Positions 26,149 to 34,998 are shown, counted from the stretch's first letter. The stretch: 64,000 nucleotides of DNA from Microbacterium sp. LKL04 (GCF_900102005.1 NZ_LT627736.1:2480001-2544000); one strand, 5' to 3'. Numbers and translations are program-made. The notes: generated by a model from the sequence alone, not told the origin.

Positions 26149-27521
26149 CCGATCACCACCCGGGGCCTGGAGCGAACCGCGTCGGAGATGCGAAGCAGGA
26201 TCGCGATGATGAGGAAGTTCGCGATGAGCGACGATCCGCCCGCCGCGAGGAACGGCATCGTGAGACCGGTGAGCGGGATGACGCGGGTCACGCCGCCGAC
26301 CATGATGAACACCTGCAGGGCCAGAGTGAACGACAGGCCCGTCGCGAGGAGCTTGCCGAAATCGTCCTGACCGGCGATGCCGATGCGGATGCCGCGGCTG
26401 ACGAACACCATGTAGAGCGCGAGGATCGCGAACACACCGACCAGACCCAGCTCTTCGCCGAGGCTCGGCAGGATGTAGTCGTTGTGCGCCAGCGGCGTCA
26501 GGTCGGGGCGCCCCAGACCCCAGCCGGTGCCGATCAGCCCGCCGTGGGCGAGACCGAAGATCCCGGACACGAGCTGGAAGCTGCTGCCGTTGATGTAGTC
26601 CGGGTTGAACGCGTCGAGCCAGTTCGAGAAGCGCAGTCCGACGTAGGGCAGGACTCGCGAGGCGACGAGAGCGCCGGCGGCGGCCATCAGGACTCCGAGG
26701 ATCGCCCAGCTGGCCTTGCCCGTCGCGACGTAGAGCATCGCGATGAACATGCCGAAGATGAGGATGCCGGTACCCAGGTCGCGCTGCAGGACGATGATCC
26801 CGAGCGAGACACCCCAGACGATCAGCAGCGGGCCGAGCTGACGGGCCTTCGGCCACGTGATGCCGAGGAACTTCGTGCCGACCGAGCTGAGCGCTTCGCG
26901 GGTGCGGACGAGATATCCCGCGAAGAAGACCGCGAGGCAGATCTTCGCGAGCTCACCGGGCTGGAACGAGAAGACGCCGCCGATGGACACCCAGACATCT
27001 GCGCCGGCCTTGATGCCGAGACCCGGCACGAACGGCAGGAGGAGCAGCAGGATGCCCGTCAGCCCGAACACGTACGTGTAGCGGAAGAGGACGCGGTAGT
27101 TGCGGAGGAAGACCACGATGAGGATCGCCCCCGCGATCGCGATGGCAGCCCACACCAGCTGGCGGAAGCCCAGCGAACCCCAGCCGAGACGCCCCTCGGC
27201 GATGTCGAGCCGGTAGATCATCGCGACGCCGAGACCGGTCAGCAGGGTCGCGATGGGCAGGACGAACGGATCCGCGTCCCGTGCCCAGATGCGGGTCACG
27301 ATGTGGAGAGCGAGCGCCAGACCGGCGAGCCCGCCGCAGTACGAGAGGAACGTCGGGTCGATCTCGCCGCGGGTGCCCAGCTGGACGAGCATGACCGCGA
27401 CCGTCGTCACGACGACCGCGAACACGAGGAGTCCGAGCTCGCGGTTGCGCTGCGTCGCCGGCATCCGCAGTTTGCGCAGTGCCTTGATGACCGTCGTGTC
27501 GGTCTCTACCGAGGCTGTCAT
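26145..27521 (-). CDS. rodA: FtsW/RodA/SpoVE-family peptidoglycan glycosyltransferase
   Basis: Polytopic SEDS glycosyltransferase that polymerises lipid II, partner of the following PbpA. 458 residues from ATG 27521, about ten TM segments. SEDS signatures: GVFSFQPGELAKICLAVFFAGYL, LQRDLGTGILIFG (with the catalytic Asp), FGLAHGGLIGTGWGLG, HNDYILPSLGEELGL, and the C-terminal PLTGLTMPFLAAGGSSLIANF. The longer upstream frame overlaps pstP and is not family sequence. Confidence 0.95.
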   Translation of the reverse strand: MTASVETDTTVIKALRKLRMPATQRNRELGLLVFAVVVTTVAVMLVQLGTRGEIDPTFLSYCGGLAGLALALHIVTRIWARDADPFVLPIATLLTGLGVAMIYRLDIAEGRLGWGSLGFRQLVWAAIAIAGAILIVVFLRNYRVLFRYTYVFGLTGILLLLLPFVPGLGIKAGADVWVSIGGVFSFQPGELAKICLAVFFAGYLVRTREALSSVGTKFLGITWPKARQLGPLLIVWGVSLGIIVLQRDLGTGILIFGMFIAMLYVATGKASWAILGVLMAAAGALVASRVLPYVGLRFSNWLDAFNPDYINGSSFQLVSGIFGLAHGGLIGTGWGLGRPDLTPLAHNDYILPSLGEELGLVGVFAILALYMVFVSRGIRIGIAGQDDFGKLLATGLSFTLALQVFIMVGGVTRVIPLTGLTMPFLAAGGSSLIANFLIIAILLRISDAVRSRPRVVIG

Positions 27522-28747
27522 GGGGTCCCCTGGCGGAGGTTGTCGACGATCGCCTGCGCGTCGGCGAGCGATCGGGCGGAGATGGTCTGTTCCACCGACT
27601 GCCGCTGATAGGCGGGGAGGTCGGCGAGGAGGATGTCGGTGTCCTCGAACGGCGTCGACAGTGAGATCGGACCGATGTCCTGTTGGATGCCGCGATAGAT
27701 CACGACGCTGTCGTCGTCGGCGCCGATGAAGTAGCGGGTCTGCGTCCAGGCGTATCCGGCGAACACGCCCGCCGCGATGACCGCCACAATCGCGATGAAC
27801 CCGACGAACCACCAGACGCGCCGGCGGCGTCCCCGGCGACGGTCTTCCTCGATGAGCTCCTCGAGGTACTCGGCTGCCGGTTCGAAGTGGCTCGGCTCGT
27901 TCGCCGCCTGGCGTCCGGTCTGGAACCAGCCCGTGCGGGCCGGCCGGGCGACGGGGATCTCGATGCCCTTGGGTGTGGCCGCGGAGCCGACAACGGTCGC
28001 CGTCCCGCTGTACATCGGATGCCGGCCCCCCACGTCGACGAGGACGATCGTGACGTTGTCGGGGGCCCCGGCATCCAGCGCCAGCTTCAGGAGCATGTCA
28101 GCGGTGCGGCCGGGAGCGAGATCCTGGCGCAGCACCTTCGCCGTCTGCGCATCGTCCACGACGCCGCACAGACCGTCGGAGCAGATCAGCCAGCGGTCGC
28201 CCGGCTGGGTCTGCATGATGAACGCGTCGACCTCGGGGTCGGTGCCCATGTCGCCGAGCACGCGCATGAGGACGGAACGGCGCGGGTGGTAACGGGCCTC
28301 TTCGGGTGTGATCCGACCCGAGTCGACGAGCCGCTGGACGAAGGTGTGGTCCGTCGTGATCTGGGTGAAGGCCCCATCGCGGAACAGGTAGACGCGCGAG
28401 TCGCCGATGTGGGCGATGACGGCGTAGTCGTCGACCATCAGGACGGCGCTGACCGTCGTTCCCATGCCGGCGAGCTCGGGACGTTCGGCGACGGTGTCGA
28501 CGAGGACGTGCGCGGCATCCACGATCGCCTCACGGAGCTCCCGCTCCGCCTCGGCCGGGGTCGGGAACCCGTGGTCGAGGCCCTCCAGGTGGTGGACGGC
28601 GATGCTCGACGCGATGTCGCCACCGGCGTGGCCGCCCATGCCGTCCGCGACCACGAACAGGTTCGAGCCCGAGAAGCCCGAGTCCTGGTTGTTGGAGCGG
28701 ACCTTCCCGGTATGGGAGATGGCGGCGCTCGACCCCTCGAAGACCAT
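27518..28747 (-). CDS. pstP: PP2C-type Ser/Thr phosphatase PstP
   Basis: Metal-dependent phosphatase that reverses PknA/PknB phosphorylation. 409 residues: cytoplasmic PP2C domain (about 1-240) with RSNNQDSGF, VADGMGGHAGGD, HIGDSRVYLF, SDGLCGVVDD and PDNVTIVLVDV containing the metal-ligand Asp residues; linker; one TM (WWFVGFIAIVAVIAAGVFAGYAW); and an extracellular tail of about 90 residues. Starts at ATG 28747. Ends overlapping rodA (ATGA). Confidence 0.95.
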   Translation of the reverse strand: MVFEGSSAAISHTGKVRSNNQDSGFSGSNLFVVADGMGGHAGGDIASSIAVHHLEGLDHGFPTPAEAERELREAIVDAAHVLVDTVAERPELAGMGTTVSAVLMVDDYAVIAHIGDSRVYLFRDGAFTQITTDHTFVQRLVDSGRITPEEARYHPRRSVLMRVLGDMGTDPEVDAFIMQTQPGDRWLICSDGLCGVVDDAQTAKVLRQDLAPGRTADMLLKLALDAGAPDNVTIVLVDVGGRHPMYSGTATVVGSAATPKGIEIPVARPARTGWFQTGRQAANEPSHFEPAAEYLEELIEEDRRRGRRRRVWWFVGFIAIVAVIAAGVFAGYAWTQTRYFIGADDDSVVIYRGIQQDIGPISLSTPFEDTDILLADLPAYQRQSVEQTISARSLADAQAIVDNLRQGTP

Positions 28748-28759
28748 CGGTGCGGGCCG

Positions 28760-29296
28760 CTACTTCCGCAGCTCGAACGTCGTGGCGCCGACCTTGATGG
28801 GGGCGCCGACGATCACGGGGACGGGAGAGGCGACGCGCTCGCCGTCGTGCCAGGTGCCGTTCGTGGAGTCGAGGTCCTGCACCATCCACTGCTCGCCCCA
28901 CAGCACGAGCCGCGCGTGGTGGCTCGAGGTGTAGTCGTCGCGGATGACGAGGCCCGATTCGCTGGAGCGACCGATCGTGAGCGGTTCGTCACCGAGCGGC
29001 AGTTCGAGCCCGGCCTTCGGTCCGCTGGTGATCACGATGCGCGAGGCCGTGTTCTTCGTGGCCTTCTGCGGACCGCTCGGGGCGGCCGGCCGGTTCGCGA
29101 TCGGCGAGACGATCGAGGTCTCAGCGTTCGCCGGAGCGGTCGCCACGGGTCCGGGCGCGGCGGCGACCGGCTCGGGCATCTTCCGCACCTTGACCCCGAA
29201 GAGGTCGGCGCGGAGCGAGTAGACCACCGCGAAGACGAAGAACCACAGCAGGATCAGGAACCCGATCTGCAGCAGCAGGAGTGTCAGTTCGCTCAT
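28760..29296 (-). CDS. fhaB: FHA-domain protein FhaB (FipA-like)
   Basis: 178 residues: N-terminal TM (LTLLLLQIGFLILLWFFVFAVVYSL), a low-complexity linker, and a C-terminal FHA domain (about 90-175) with the phosphothreonine-binding signature IGRSSESGLVIRDDYTSSHHARL and DLDSTNGTWHDG. FHA domains read the phospho-Thr marks made by PknA/B; the mycobacterial homologue links FtsZ and FtsQ. ATG overlaps the fhaA stop (ATGA); 12 bp from pstP. Confidence 0.94.
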   Translation of the reverse strand: MSELTLLLLQIGFLILLWFFVFAVVYSLRADLFGVKVRKMPEPVAAAPGPVATAPANAETSIVSPIANRPAAPSGPQKATKNTASRIVITSGPKAGLELPLGDEPLTIGRSSESGLVIRDDYTSSHHARLVLWGEQWMVQDLDSTNGTWHDGERVASPVPVIVGAPIKVGATTFELRK

Positions 29297-30027
29297 GCCT
29301 GGCCTCCGATGTCGAACATGCGCGTCGCCGGATCCTGCGGCCGCGGGGGGATGCGGCGGGATGCCTGCGCGACGACGCGGAACGTGATGCGCGTGCGCCC
29401 GATCGTGACGACCGAGTCCGGCTCGAGGGCCGCCTCCCCGACCTTCATACCGTTGAGCTGTGTGCCGTTGGTCGAACCGAGGTCGCGAACCATGGCGCGG
29501 CGGCCGTCCCACAGGATCTCGACGTGCCGGCGGCTGGTTCCGGCGTCGGAGATCGTGATGTCGGCATCCGTCCCGCGTCCGATGACGGTGCGGCTCGCGG
29601 TGAGGCGGTGCTGCTGGCCGTCGATCTCGACGACACCGTGCCACGACACGTCCTCGGCGCCGGCCGAGTGCGAGTCGACCCGGACGGTTCCGGTCGTGAG
29701 GGACTCGTCGGCGTTGATCGAGAGCGAGACCGGACCGGCGAAGCTGTACTGCTGCGCCTTGGCATGGCCTTCGACGAGCTGAACGAGCTCGTCGTGGAGC
29801 GCGCGGCCCAGCGCGCCCATGCGCTCGTGGTCTGCCGGAGCGAGCCGGACGACGAGAGTGTTCGGAACGAGGATGCGGTCGCGCGAGACCACGGCGGCCT
29901 TCGCATCGAGTTCGGCACGCAGTGCGGAGGCGATCTCTACAGGCTGCACACCGCTGCGGAAGGTCTTCGCGAACGCGCCGTTCACGGCGCGCTCGATTCC
30001 CTTCTCGAAGCTGTCAAGTAGTCCCAC
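29293..30027 (-). CDS. fhaA: FHA-domain protein FhaA (DUF3662 + FHA)
   Basis: 244 residues from GTG 30027, with GAGGAG 4-9 bp upstream. The N-terminal DUF3662 domain begins GLLDSFEKGIERAVNGAFAKTF, then a Gly/Ser/Thr-variable linker and a C-terminal FHA domain with IGRGTDADITISDAGTSRRHVEI and DLGSTNGTQLNG. The M. tuberculosis homologue binds the pseudokinase MviN and controls peptidoglycan synthesis. First gene of the seven-gene phospho-signalling operon; the promoter should lie in 30028-30170, where TAGCAT on the minus strand (30061-30066) is a possible -10. Confidence 0.94.
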   Translation of the reverse strand: MGLLDSFEKGIERAVNGAFAKTFRSGVQPVEIASALRAELDAKAAVVSRDRILVPNTLVVRLAPADHERMGALGRALHDELVQLVEGHAKAQQYSFAGPVSLSINADESLTTGTVRVDSHSAGAEDVSWHGVVEIDGQQHRLTASRTVIGRGTDADITISDAGTSRRHVEILWDGRRAMVRDLGSTNGTQLNGMKVGEAALEPDSVVTIGRTRITFRVVAQASRRIPPRPQDPATRMFDIGGQA

Positions 30028-30170
30028 GGGGCTCCTCAGGCAGTCTGGACCGGTGCTCACATGCTAGTTGTCGACCCTGGCAGGGTCTGGGGAACACAGC
30101 TGCGGCCGTTTCTCCGGCGGGCTCGCGCCATGATATCCTCGGAAAGTTGATCCCGTGGCGACACGGGTTC

Positions 30171-30254
30171 GCGCGAGTGGCGGAATAGGCAGACGCGCTG
30201 GCTTCAGGTGCCAGTGCCCGAAAGGGCGTGGGGGTTCAACTCCCCCCTCGCGCA
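30171..30254 (+). tRNA. tRNA-Leu (CAG anticodon)
   Basis: 84 nt, class II tRNA with long variable arm (TGCCCGAAAGGGCGT). Acceptor GCGCGAG pairs with CTCGCGC, discriminator A at 30254. Anticodon loop TTCAGGT, anticodon CAG 30205-30207. T arm GGGTTCAACTCCC. A leu tRNA at this place downstream of fhaA also occurs in mycobacteria. A -10-like TATCCT is at 30134-30139. Confidence 0.97.
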
Positions 30255-30316
30255 CAGACAGTGCGACACGAAGCCGGTCGGTGGTGAGAACCCCGACCGG
30301 TTTCGTCGTCGGTGGG
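30253..30316 (+). repeat. 64-bp direct repeat, left copy; tRNA-Leu terminator
   Basis: Begins in the last two bases of tRNA-Leu. It contains a hairpin CGAAGCCGGTCGG / CCGACCGGTTTCG that looks like the tRNA terminator. It matches 39337-39400 at 61 of 64 positions, same orientation. The pair brackets the carbohydrate island and is a candidate att-like duplication. Confidence 0.8.
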
Positions 30317-30321
30317 CGAGT

Positions 30322-30462
30322 TCAGCCGCGTTTGCTGCTGATGAAGCTGACCATGCGGCGCATGTCGTCGATGGCGAACGCCGCCGCTGAGGTGAGTGCG
30401 CGGTAGCCGTAGTCGCGCGCTCGCCGTTTCTCCGGATTGCCCAGGTCGGTCGGCGTCAGCTT
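30322..30462 (-). pseudogene. C-terminal gene remnant beside tRNA-Leu
   Basis: A 46-codon frame ending at TGA 30322-30324 reads with normal high-G+C codon use: basic RRARDYGYRALTSAAAFAI then DDMRRMVSFISSKRG. Upstream it is closed by TGA (30463-30465) with no usable start, so it looks like the 3' end of a gene whose N-terminus was lost, probably at the island junction. I do not recognise the family. A chance frame cannot be excluded. Confidence 0.35.
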
Positions 30463-30579
30463 TCACCTAACGGCTGTTGAACTTGGCGTGGCTTCGGAGT
30501 TCGTCCCTGTCCAGCGGCGCAGCCGGGCTCGCGCCTGACTCGGTCATTCGTTGCTCAAAAGCGATGGTGGTGCACGTCG
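30463..30579. other. Left junction of the island, non-coding
   Basis: 117 bp between the remnant and the LacI stop. No gene, tRNA-like fold or strong repeat seen. Confidence 0.4.
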
Positions 30580-31629
30580 TCAGTCCCGACGCCAAGCAGC
30601 ACCCAGCGAAGACGTACGCGGGATGAGGCGTGGTTCGAGTGTCACTGTTCTGTTCAGTGCTGTGGGACTTTCGATCCGCTCCAGCAAAAGATCCGCAGCA
30701 GCCTGTCCCATCTCTTCACCGGGCTGAGCGACGGTCGAGATTGGCACGGCACTCTCAGATGCGAAGTGGTTGTTGTCATACCCGGTGACCGCGATGTCGC
30801 CGGGCACAGAAAAGCCTTCCACCTCACCGAACACCTGGATGAGACCGATCGCGAGGAGGTCGGAGGCTGCGATCACCGCGTCGAATGCACCGGCGCCCCG
30901 GCTCAAGAGCCGCTTTGCCACCTCGCGCCCGTGACGAATATTCAGCCCCCGCGTTTCGGCGATCTCGAGCGATGCGCCTGGGACCTCCGCGACGGCCTCG
31001 CGGGCGCCCTCCAGTCGCGCGGAAACCGCGGAGAGGAACAGCGGACCACCTGTGAAGACCAGCCGCCTCCGACCGAGGGCGAGGAGATGGTCAGCGGCCA
31101 AGCGGCCACCGTGATGCTCGTCGACTATGACACCCGAGTAGGCGAGCGATGGGGACTCAAAGTTGACGAGAACGGTCGGTGTTGAACGAGTGGGCAGGAA
31201 GTTTGAACGAGCGAGGTCCGTGTCGAGGGGAGCAATGATGATGCCGGCAACTCTCGAGCGATCGAGCAACTCGAGGTTGTGAACTTCACGAGTGGGCTCG
31301 ATGTCGGAGTTGACGATCAGGACGTCCATGCCGCGTCGTCGCATCACCGCTTCGACGCCTCGTGCGATGTCGACGAAGAACGAGTTGCCGAGGTCGGCAA
31401 GTACGAGGCCCACGGAAGTACTTACTCCGGCGGCGAGGGATCGCGCTGCGTCGTTCCGCACGAACCCGAGTTCCGCGATTGCCGACAAGACTCGTCGCCT
31501 TGTTGCTTCCCGCACCTTCTCGGGGTTGTTCAGCGTGTTCGATACCGTGCCCAGGGCGACCCCTGCGTGCGCAGCCACGTCGGCCATGCTGGGCAGCGGC
31601 TTCGGCGCCGGTGACCGCTCCATGACCAT
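30580..31629 (-). CDS. LacI-family transcriptional regulator (island regulator)
   Basis: 349 residues. HTH at about 15-35 (SMADVAAHAGVALGTVSNTLNNPEKV), hinge RNDAARSLAAG, then a periplasmic-binding-protein-like effector domain (VGLVLADLGNSFFVDIARGVE, DAVIAASDLLAIGL, GYDNNHFASESAVPISTV). It diverges from the sugar-transport operon, and two palindromes fit as its operators in the shared 179-bp gap. It probably represses the importer and hydrolases until an oligosaccharide derived from the substrate appears. Start ATG 31629 or 31623. Confidence 0.9.
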   Translation of the reverse strand: MVMERSPAPKPLPSMADVAAHAGVALGTVSNTLNNPEKVREATRRRVLSAIAELGFVRNDAARSLAAGVSTSVGLVLADLGNSFFVDIARGVEAVMRRRGMDVLIVNSDIEPTREVHNLELLDRSRVAGIIIAPLDTDLARSNFLPTRSTPTVLVNFESPSLAYSGVIVDEHHGGRLAADHLLALGRRRLVFTGGPLFLSAVSARLEGAREAVAEVPGASLEIAETRGLNIRHGREVAKRLLSRGAGAFDAVIAASDLLAIGLIQVFGEVEGFSVPGDIAVTGYDNNHFASESAVPISTVAQPGEEMGQAAADLLLERIESPTALNRTVTLEPRLIPRTSSLGAAWRRD

Positions 31630-31699
31630 CGGATCCCTTCACCGCGACGAGTCGGGCGACGTCGTGGCAGTTGCGATCATATCGGTGACCGCATCTGAA

Positions 31700-31713
31700 A
31701 TGAAGCGTTTCAT
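31700..31713. promoter_or_regulatory. LacI-type operator 1
   Basis: ATGAAGCGTTTCAT, a near-perfect palindrome with the central CG typical of LacI-family operators, between lacI and the binding-protein gene. Its centre is 66 bp from that of operator 2. Confidence 0.6.
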
Positions 31714-31733
31714 ATTCGTTACCTCCCGCATCC

Positions 31734-31739
31734 TTGACA
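31734..31739 (+). promoter_or_regulatory. -35 element of the sugar operon
   Basis: TTGACA, perfect -35. A poor -10 (about 31755-31762, in TGTCATCGT) follows at 15-17 bp and operator 2 begins directly after it, so a bound repressor would cover the transcription start. Confidence 0.5.
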
Positions 31740-31765
31740 GTCCATAAAACCGGTGTCATCGTTCG

Positions 31766-31779
31766 TTGGAGCGCTTCAA
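31766..31779. promoter_or_regulatory. LacI-type operator 2
   Basis: TTGGAGCGCTTCAA, palindromic apart from one arm position, sharing the GCG(C/T)TTCA core with operator 1 and lying just downstream of the promoter. Confidence 0.6.
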
Positions 31780-31808
31780 AACCGAGGCGTCACATTCAAG
31801 GAGGAATA

Positions 31809-33128
31809 GTGTCCACAGCATCGCGGCGCGCCCGTCGCCTCGTTCCTGCTCTCGCCGCTCTCGGCGTAGGCGCTCTCGCGCTTGCGGCCTGTGGTCCGGC
31901 CGGAAGCCCGTCTTCCGGGGAGTCGACCGGCGAGTTCACCTACCTCGGTCAGACCGAGAACACGACGATCGTCGGCACCCTCGAGACACTGTCCAAAGAC
32001 CAGTGCGCAGCCGAGGAGAAGGCGGCTCCGCTGAAGGCGGACGACATCGCCGGTACGCAGTGGGACCAGCAGCTCCAGTTGTTGGCCAGCCAGGATGGCC
32101 TGTCGAGCATGTCGATGGCAGCGGGAACCCCCTCTCTGATGAGCCAGTTCATCGACGCAGGCCAGGTTCTGAACCTGTCCGAGACCCTCGATGAGCTCGG
32201 TGTGGCGGATCGCATCCAGCCCGCAGCCGAGTCGACGATCAAGGCTCTGTACGGTGACGGCAGCCTCTACGCCCTCCCGACCGAGTTCAACATCGAGGGT
32301 TTCTGGTACAACAAGGAGCTTCTCTCCGACAACGGCGTCGAGGTCCCGGAGACCTGGGACGACCTCGTTTCGGCAGCTGAAACCCTCGATGCCGCCGGCG
32401 TCCAGCCCTTCAGCGCGGCGGGCAAGGACGGCTGGCCCGTCACCCGTCTGGTCGGCGACTACATCTTCCGCGACCTGGGCGCCGACGCGCTCCAGAAGGT
32501 CGCCGACGGAGAAGCGAAGCTGACCGACCCCGAGTATGTCGCAGCCGCTGACGCCGTCGCCGAGCTCGGGAAAGCCGGATACTTCGGCGACGCGGTCGGG
32601 TCTGTCGACTACAACGCCGCGATGAACACCTTCCTGACCGGCAAGGCCGCCTTCTTCTACATGGGCAGCTGGGCCCTGGCGAACTTCGCCGACGAAGCCC
32701 AGAACCAGATCGGCGGACCGGACAACATCGGATTCGCCCGCTTCCCTGCCGTCGACGGCGGCGCCGGCAGCATCGACGAGATCCCGGCCAACGTCGGCAT
32801 CCCCGTGATGTTCGCGCAGAAGAACTACGGCGACGACACCGGCGCGTGGATCAAGTGCATCGCCGAGAACTACGGCGACACCGTGCTTGCCGACAGCGGT
32901 GTCGTATCCGGTTTCGTCGTCGACAACCCGCCGGCAGACCTCCCCTCGACCACTCAGGCCGTCCAGGCCGAGATCGAGGCGGCGCCCTCGAGCGTGCTCT
33001 GGTTCGAGGCGCTGTTCAGTTCGGAGGGCACCAGCGTCAGCCAGACCAACGGAGGCGGTCTCGCCACGGGCTCGGTCTCCGGTCAGCAGTTCATGGAACT
33101 GGTCCAGGCAGCCAACGACAAGGGCTGA
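31809..33128 (+). CDS. CUT1-type sugar ABC transporter substrate-binding lipoprotein
   Basis: 439 residues from GTG 31809 with AAGGAGG upstream. Signal peptide with lipobox (ALAACG, Cys about 29), so anchored outside. Family-1 solute-binding features: DGSLYALPTEFNIEGFWYNKELL, ETWDDLVSAAETLDAAG, FLTGKAAFFYMGSWALANF, and the hinge/C-terminal region. Specificity is unknown; the linked GH78 and GH43 genes suggest rhamnose- or galactose-containing oligosaccharides. Followed by a strong hairpin and two permease genes. Unlike neighbouring core genes it carries a single GGCATCC. Confidence 0.92.
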   Translation: MSTASRRARRLVPALAALGVGALALAACGPAGSPSSGESTGEFTYLGQTENTTIVGTLETLSKDQCAAEEKAAPLKADDIAGTQWDQQLQLLASQDGLSSMSMAAGTPSLMSQFIDAGQVLNLSETLDELGVADRIQPAAESTIKALYGDGSLYALPTEFNIEGFWYNKELLSDNGVEVPETWDDLVSAAETLDAAGVQPFSAAGKDGWPVTRLVGDYIFRDLGADALQKVADGEAKLTDPEYVAAADAVAELGKAGYFGDAVGSVDYNAAMNTFLTGKAAFFYMGSWALANFADEAQNQIGGPDNIGFARFPAVDGGAGSIDEIPANVGIPVMFAQKNYGDDTGAWIKCIAENYGDTVLADSGVVSGFVVDNPPADLPSTTQAVQAEIEAAPSSVLWFEALFSSEGTSVSQTNGGGLATGSVSGQQFMELVQAANDKG

Positions 33129-33138
33129 GCCACACCAC

Positions 33139-33169
33139 GGTCAGGGCGGGCCCTGGGCCCGCCCTGACC
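33139..33169 (+). terminator. Intra-operon hairpin after the binding-protein gene
   Basis: Perfect 13-bp stem (33139-33151 with 33157-33169) and 5-nt loop, 10 bp past the stop. No T-run. Such hairpins after the binding-protein gene usually stabilise its 3' end or attenuate the permeases, keeping binding protein in excess. Confidence 0.7.
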
Positions 33170-33198
33170 TCCGCTCATCCACACCCGAAAGACCCCCA

Positions 33199-34086
33199 AT
33201 GAACAAAGTCCTGGGCGACAAGCGCGCCATCTTCGTCCTCGTAGGCCCAGCCCTGTTGGTCTACTCCCTGATCATGCTGATCCCGATCGTGTGGTCGCTC
33301 TTCTACACGGTTCAGGACGGTAACCCCATCACGGGGTTCGAGTTCAACGGCGTCGACAACTTCGTCACGTTCTTCCAGGACCCCGCCGCGTGGAACGCCA
33401 TCGGATTCACCCTGATGTACGCCGCGATCCTGACGGTCCTCCAGGTGGGCGTCGGCTACCTGCTTGCGCTGATGTACGTCTTTTGGCTGAGGAAGGCGTC
33501 GGGCCTCATCCGGACGATCGTCTTCTTCCCGGTCGTTCTTCCGACCGTCGCCGTCGCTCTCCTGTTCCAGCGGCTCTTCGAAGCAGCACCCACCACAGGC
33601 CCCGTGAACTCCCTGCTCAACGCCTTCGGGCTGGAGTCGGTGGACTGGTTCGGGACGCCGGGAGCCGCTTTCTGGATCATCATCCTGATGGACCTGTGGC
33701 GGTCGATGGGGTTCTACGCCGTGCTCCTGTACGCAGGCCTCGTCGACATCCCCGACGAGCTCCTCGAATCCGCACGCATCGACGGTGCCGCTGGGTGGAA
33801 GCTCGTCCGGACCATCGTCCTACCCCTGTCGCTGCCGGTGCTGCTGTCCTCGCTGATCTTCAGCATCAACGGCACCCTCAAAGTCTTCGACACCGTCGTA
33901 GCGCTCACCAACGGCGGTCCAGGCAGCGCCACCACCCCGCTCACCCTCTACATGTTCCGCACGTCCTTCACCTACGGCCAGTACGGGTACGGAAGCACGA
34001 TCGCGCTCATGCTCACCATCCTCTGCCTCCTGTTTACCGTGTTCATCTTCCGGTCAACGCGCCGCGACCTCACGAAGGAGAGCTGA
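33199..34086 (+). CDS. Sugar ABC transporter permease 1 (MalF-like)
   Basis: 295 residues, six TM segments starting AIFVLVGPALLVYSLIMLIPIVWSLFYTV. The permease EAA loop that contacts the ATPase is ESARIDGAAGWKLVRTIVLPLS. It pairs with the next gene as the heterodimeric pore of a CUT1 importer. No ATPase gene is in the island, so a shared MsiK-type ATPase elsewhere is expected, which is usual for actinobacterial CUT1 systems. ATG 33199. Confidence 0.92.
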   Translation: MNKVLGDKRAIFVLVGPALLVYSLIMLIPIVWSLFYTVQDGNPITGFEFNGVDNFVTFFQDPAAWNAIGFTLMYAAILTVLQVGVGYLLALMYVFWLRKASGLIRTIVFFPVVLPTVAVALLFQRLFEAAPTTGPVNSLLNAFGLESVDWFGTPGAAFWIIILMDLWRSMGFYAVLLYAGLVDIPDELLESARIDGAAGWKLVRTIVLPLSLPVLLSSLIFSINGTLKVFDTVVALTNGGPGSATTPLTLYMFRTSFTYGQYGYGSTIALMLTILCLLFTVFIFRSTRRDLTKES

Positions 34087-34088
34087 CC

Positions 34089-34997
34089 ATGACGACCACC
34101 AGCCTGCTGGTATCCGGCAAGCGACTCGAGACCGCGACGCGACCCCCCGCTCGCCGCCGTCGAGGCCCGAAGGACTTCTTCGGACGTCTCCCCCTACGGA
34201 TCGGCATCGCGATCCTCCTGATCATCGAGATCTACCCGATGGTCTGGATGCTGCTCGGTTCCTTCAAAACGCAGAACGAGTTCCTCAATGAGCCGTTCTG
34301 GGCGCTCCCGAGCTCGTTCGGCTTCGAGAACTACGTCGAGGTGTTCACGACCGGGGAGTTCGGCAAGTACGTCCTCAACAGCGTGATCGCCGTCTTCCCA
34401 TCCCTCGCGATCATCCTCGTGTTCGGCGCCGCAGCTGGCTTCGCTCTCGAGGTAATGGTGTGGAAAGGACGGGGCACGGTCCTGCTCCTCTTCCTTGCCG
34501 GGATCATGGTTCCGGCTCAGATGATCCTGCTGCCGCTGTTCACGATCTACTTCCGGACGGGCCTGAACGGATCGCTCTGGCCGCTGATCCTCACCTACAC
34601 GGCGATCGGCATGCCGCTGACCGTCTTCATGATGGCCACGTTCTTCCGAGCCGTGCCCCGCGAGATCTTCGAAGCCTCCACGCTCGATGGTGCCAATATC
34701 TTCCGGTCCTTCTGGTCCGTAGGCCTGCCGCTCGTGCGGAACGCGCTGTTCACCGTGGGACTCGTCCAGTTCTTCTTCCTCTGGAACGACCTGCTCATCG
34801 CGCTGACGTTCACCAACAGCAGCGATCTCCGTACGATCCAGGTCGGATTGCTCAACTTCACCGGCCAGTACGGAGCTGTCCAATACGGGCCTACCTTCGC
34901 CGCCATCGCCGTGAATGTCTTCGGCACCCTCCTCATCTACCTCTTCCTCAACCAGCAGGTCATGAAGGGCCTCACCGCAGGATCAGTGAAAGGCTGA
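34089..34997 (+). CDS. Sugar ABC transporter permease 2 (MalG-like)
   Basis: 302 residues; basic N-terminal extension of about 35 residues, then six TM segments. EAA loop EASTLDGANIFRSFWSVGLPLVR. The C-terminal QQVMKGLTAGSVKG is the classic end of CUT1 MalG-type permeases. It starts 2 bp after permease 1 and ends 1 bp before the GH78 gene, so these are co-translated. Confidence 0.92.
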   Translation: MTTTSLLVSGKRLETATRPPARRRRGPKDFFGRLPLRIGIAILLIIEIYPMVWMLLGSFKTQNEFLNEPFWALPSSFGFENYVEVFTTGEFGKYVLNSVIAVFPSLAIILVFGAAAGFALEVMVWKGRGTVLLLFLAGIMVPAQMILLPLFTIYFRTGLNGSLWPLILTYTAIGMPLTVFMMATFFRAVPREIFEASTLDGANIFRSFWSVGLPLVRNALFTVGLVQFFFLWNDLLIALTFTNSSDLRTIQVGLLNFTGQYGAVQYGPTFAAIAVNVFGTLLIYLFLNQQVMKGLTAGSVKG

Positions 34998-34998
34998 C

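Noticed and set aside
30155..30406. Small plus-strand frames across tRNA-Leu and its terminator
   Set aside because: They translate the tRNA and the repeat; no start signal or conservation expected.
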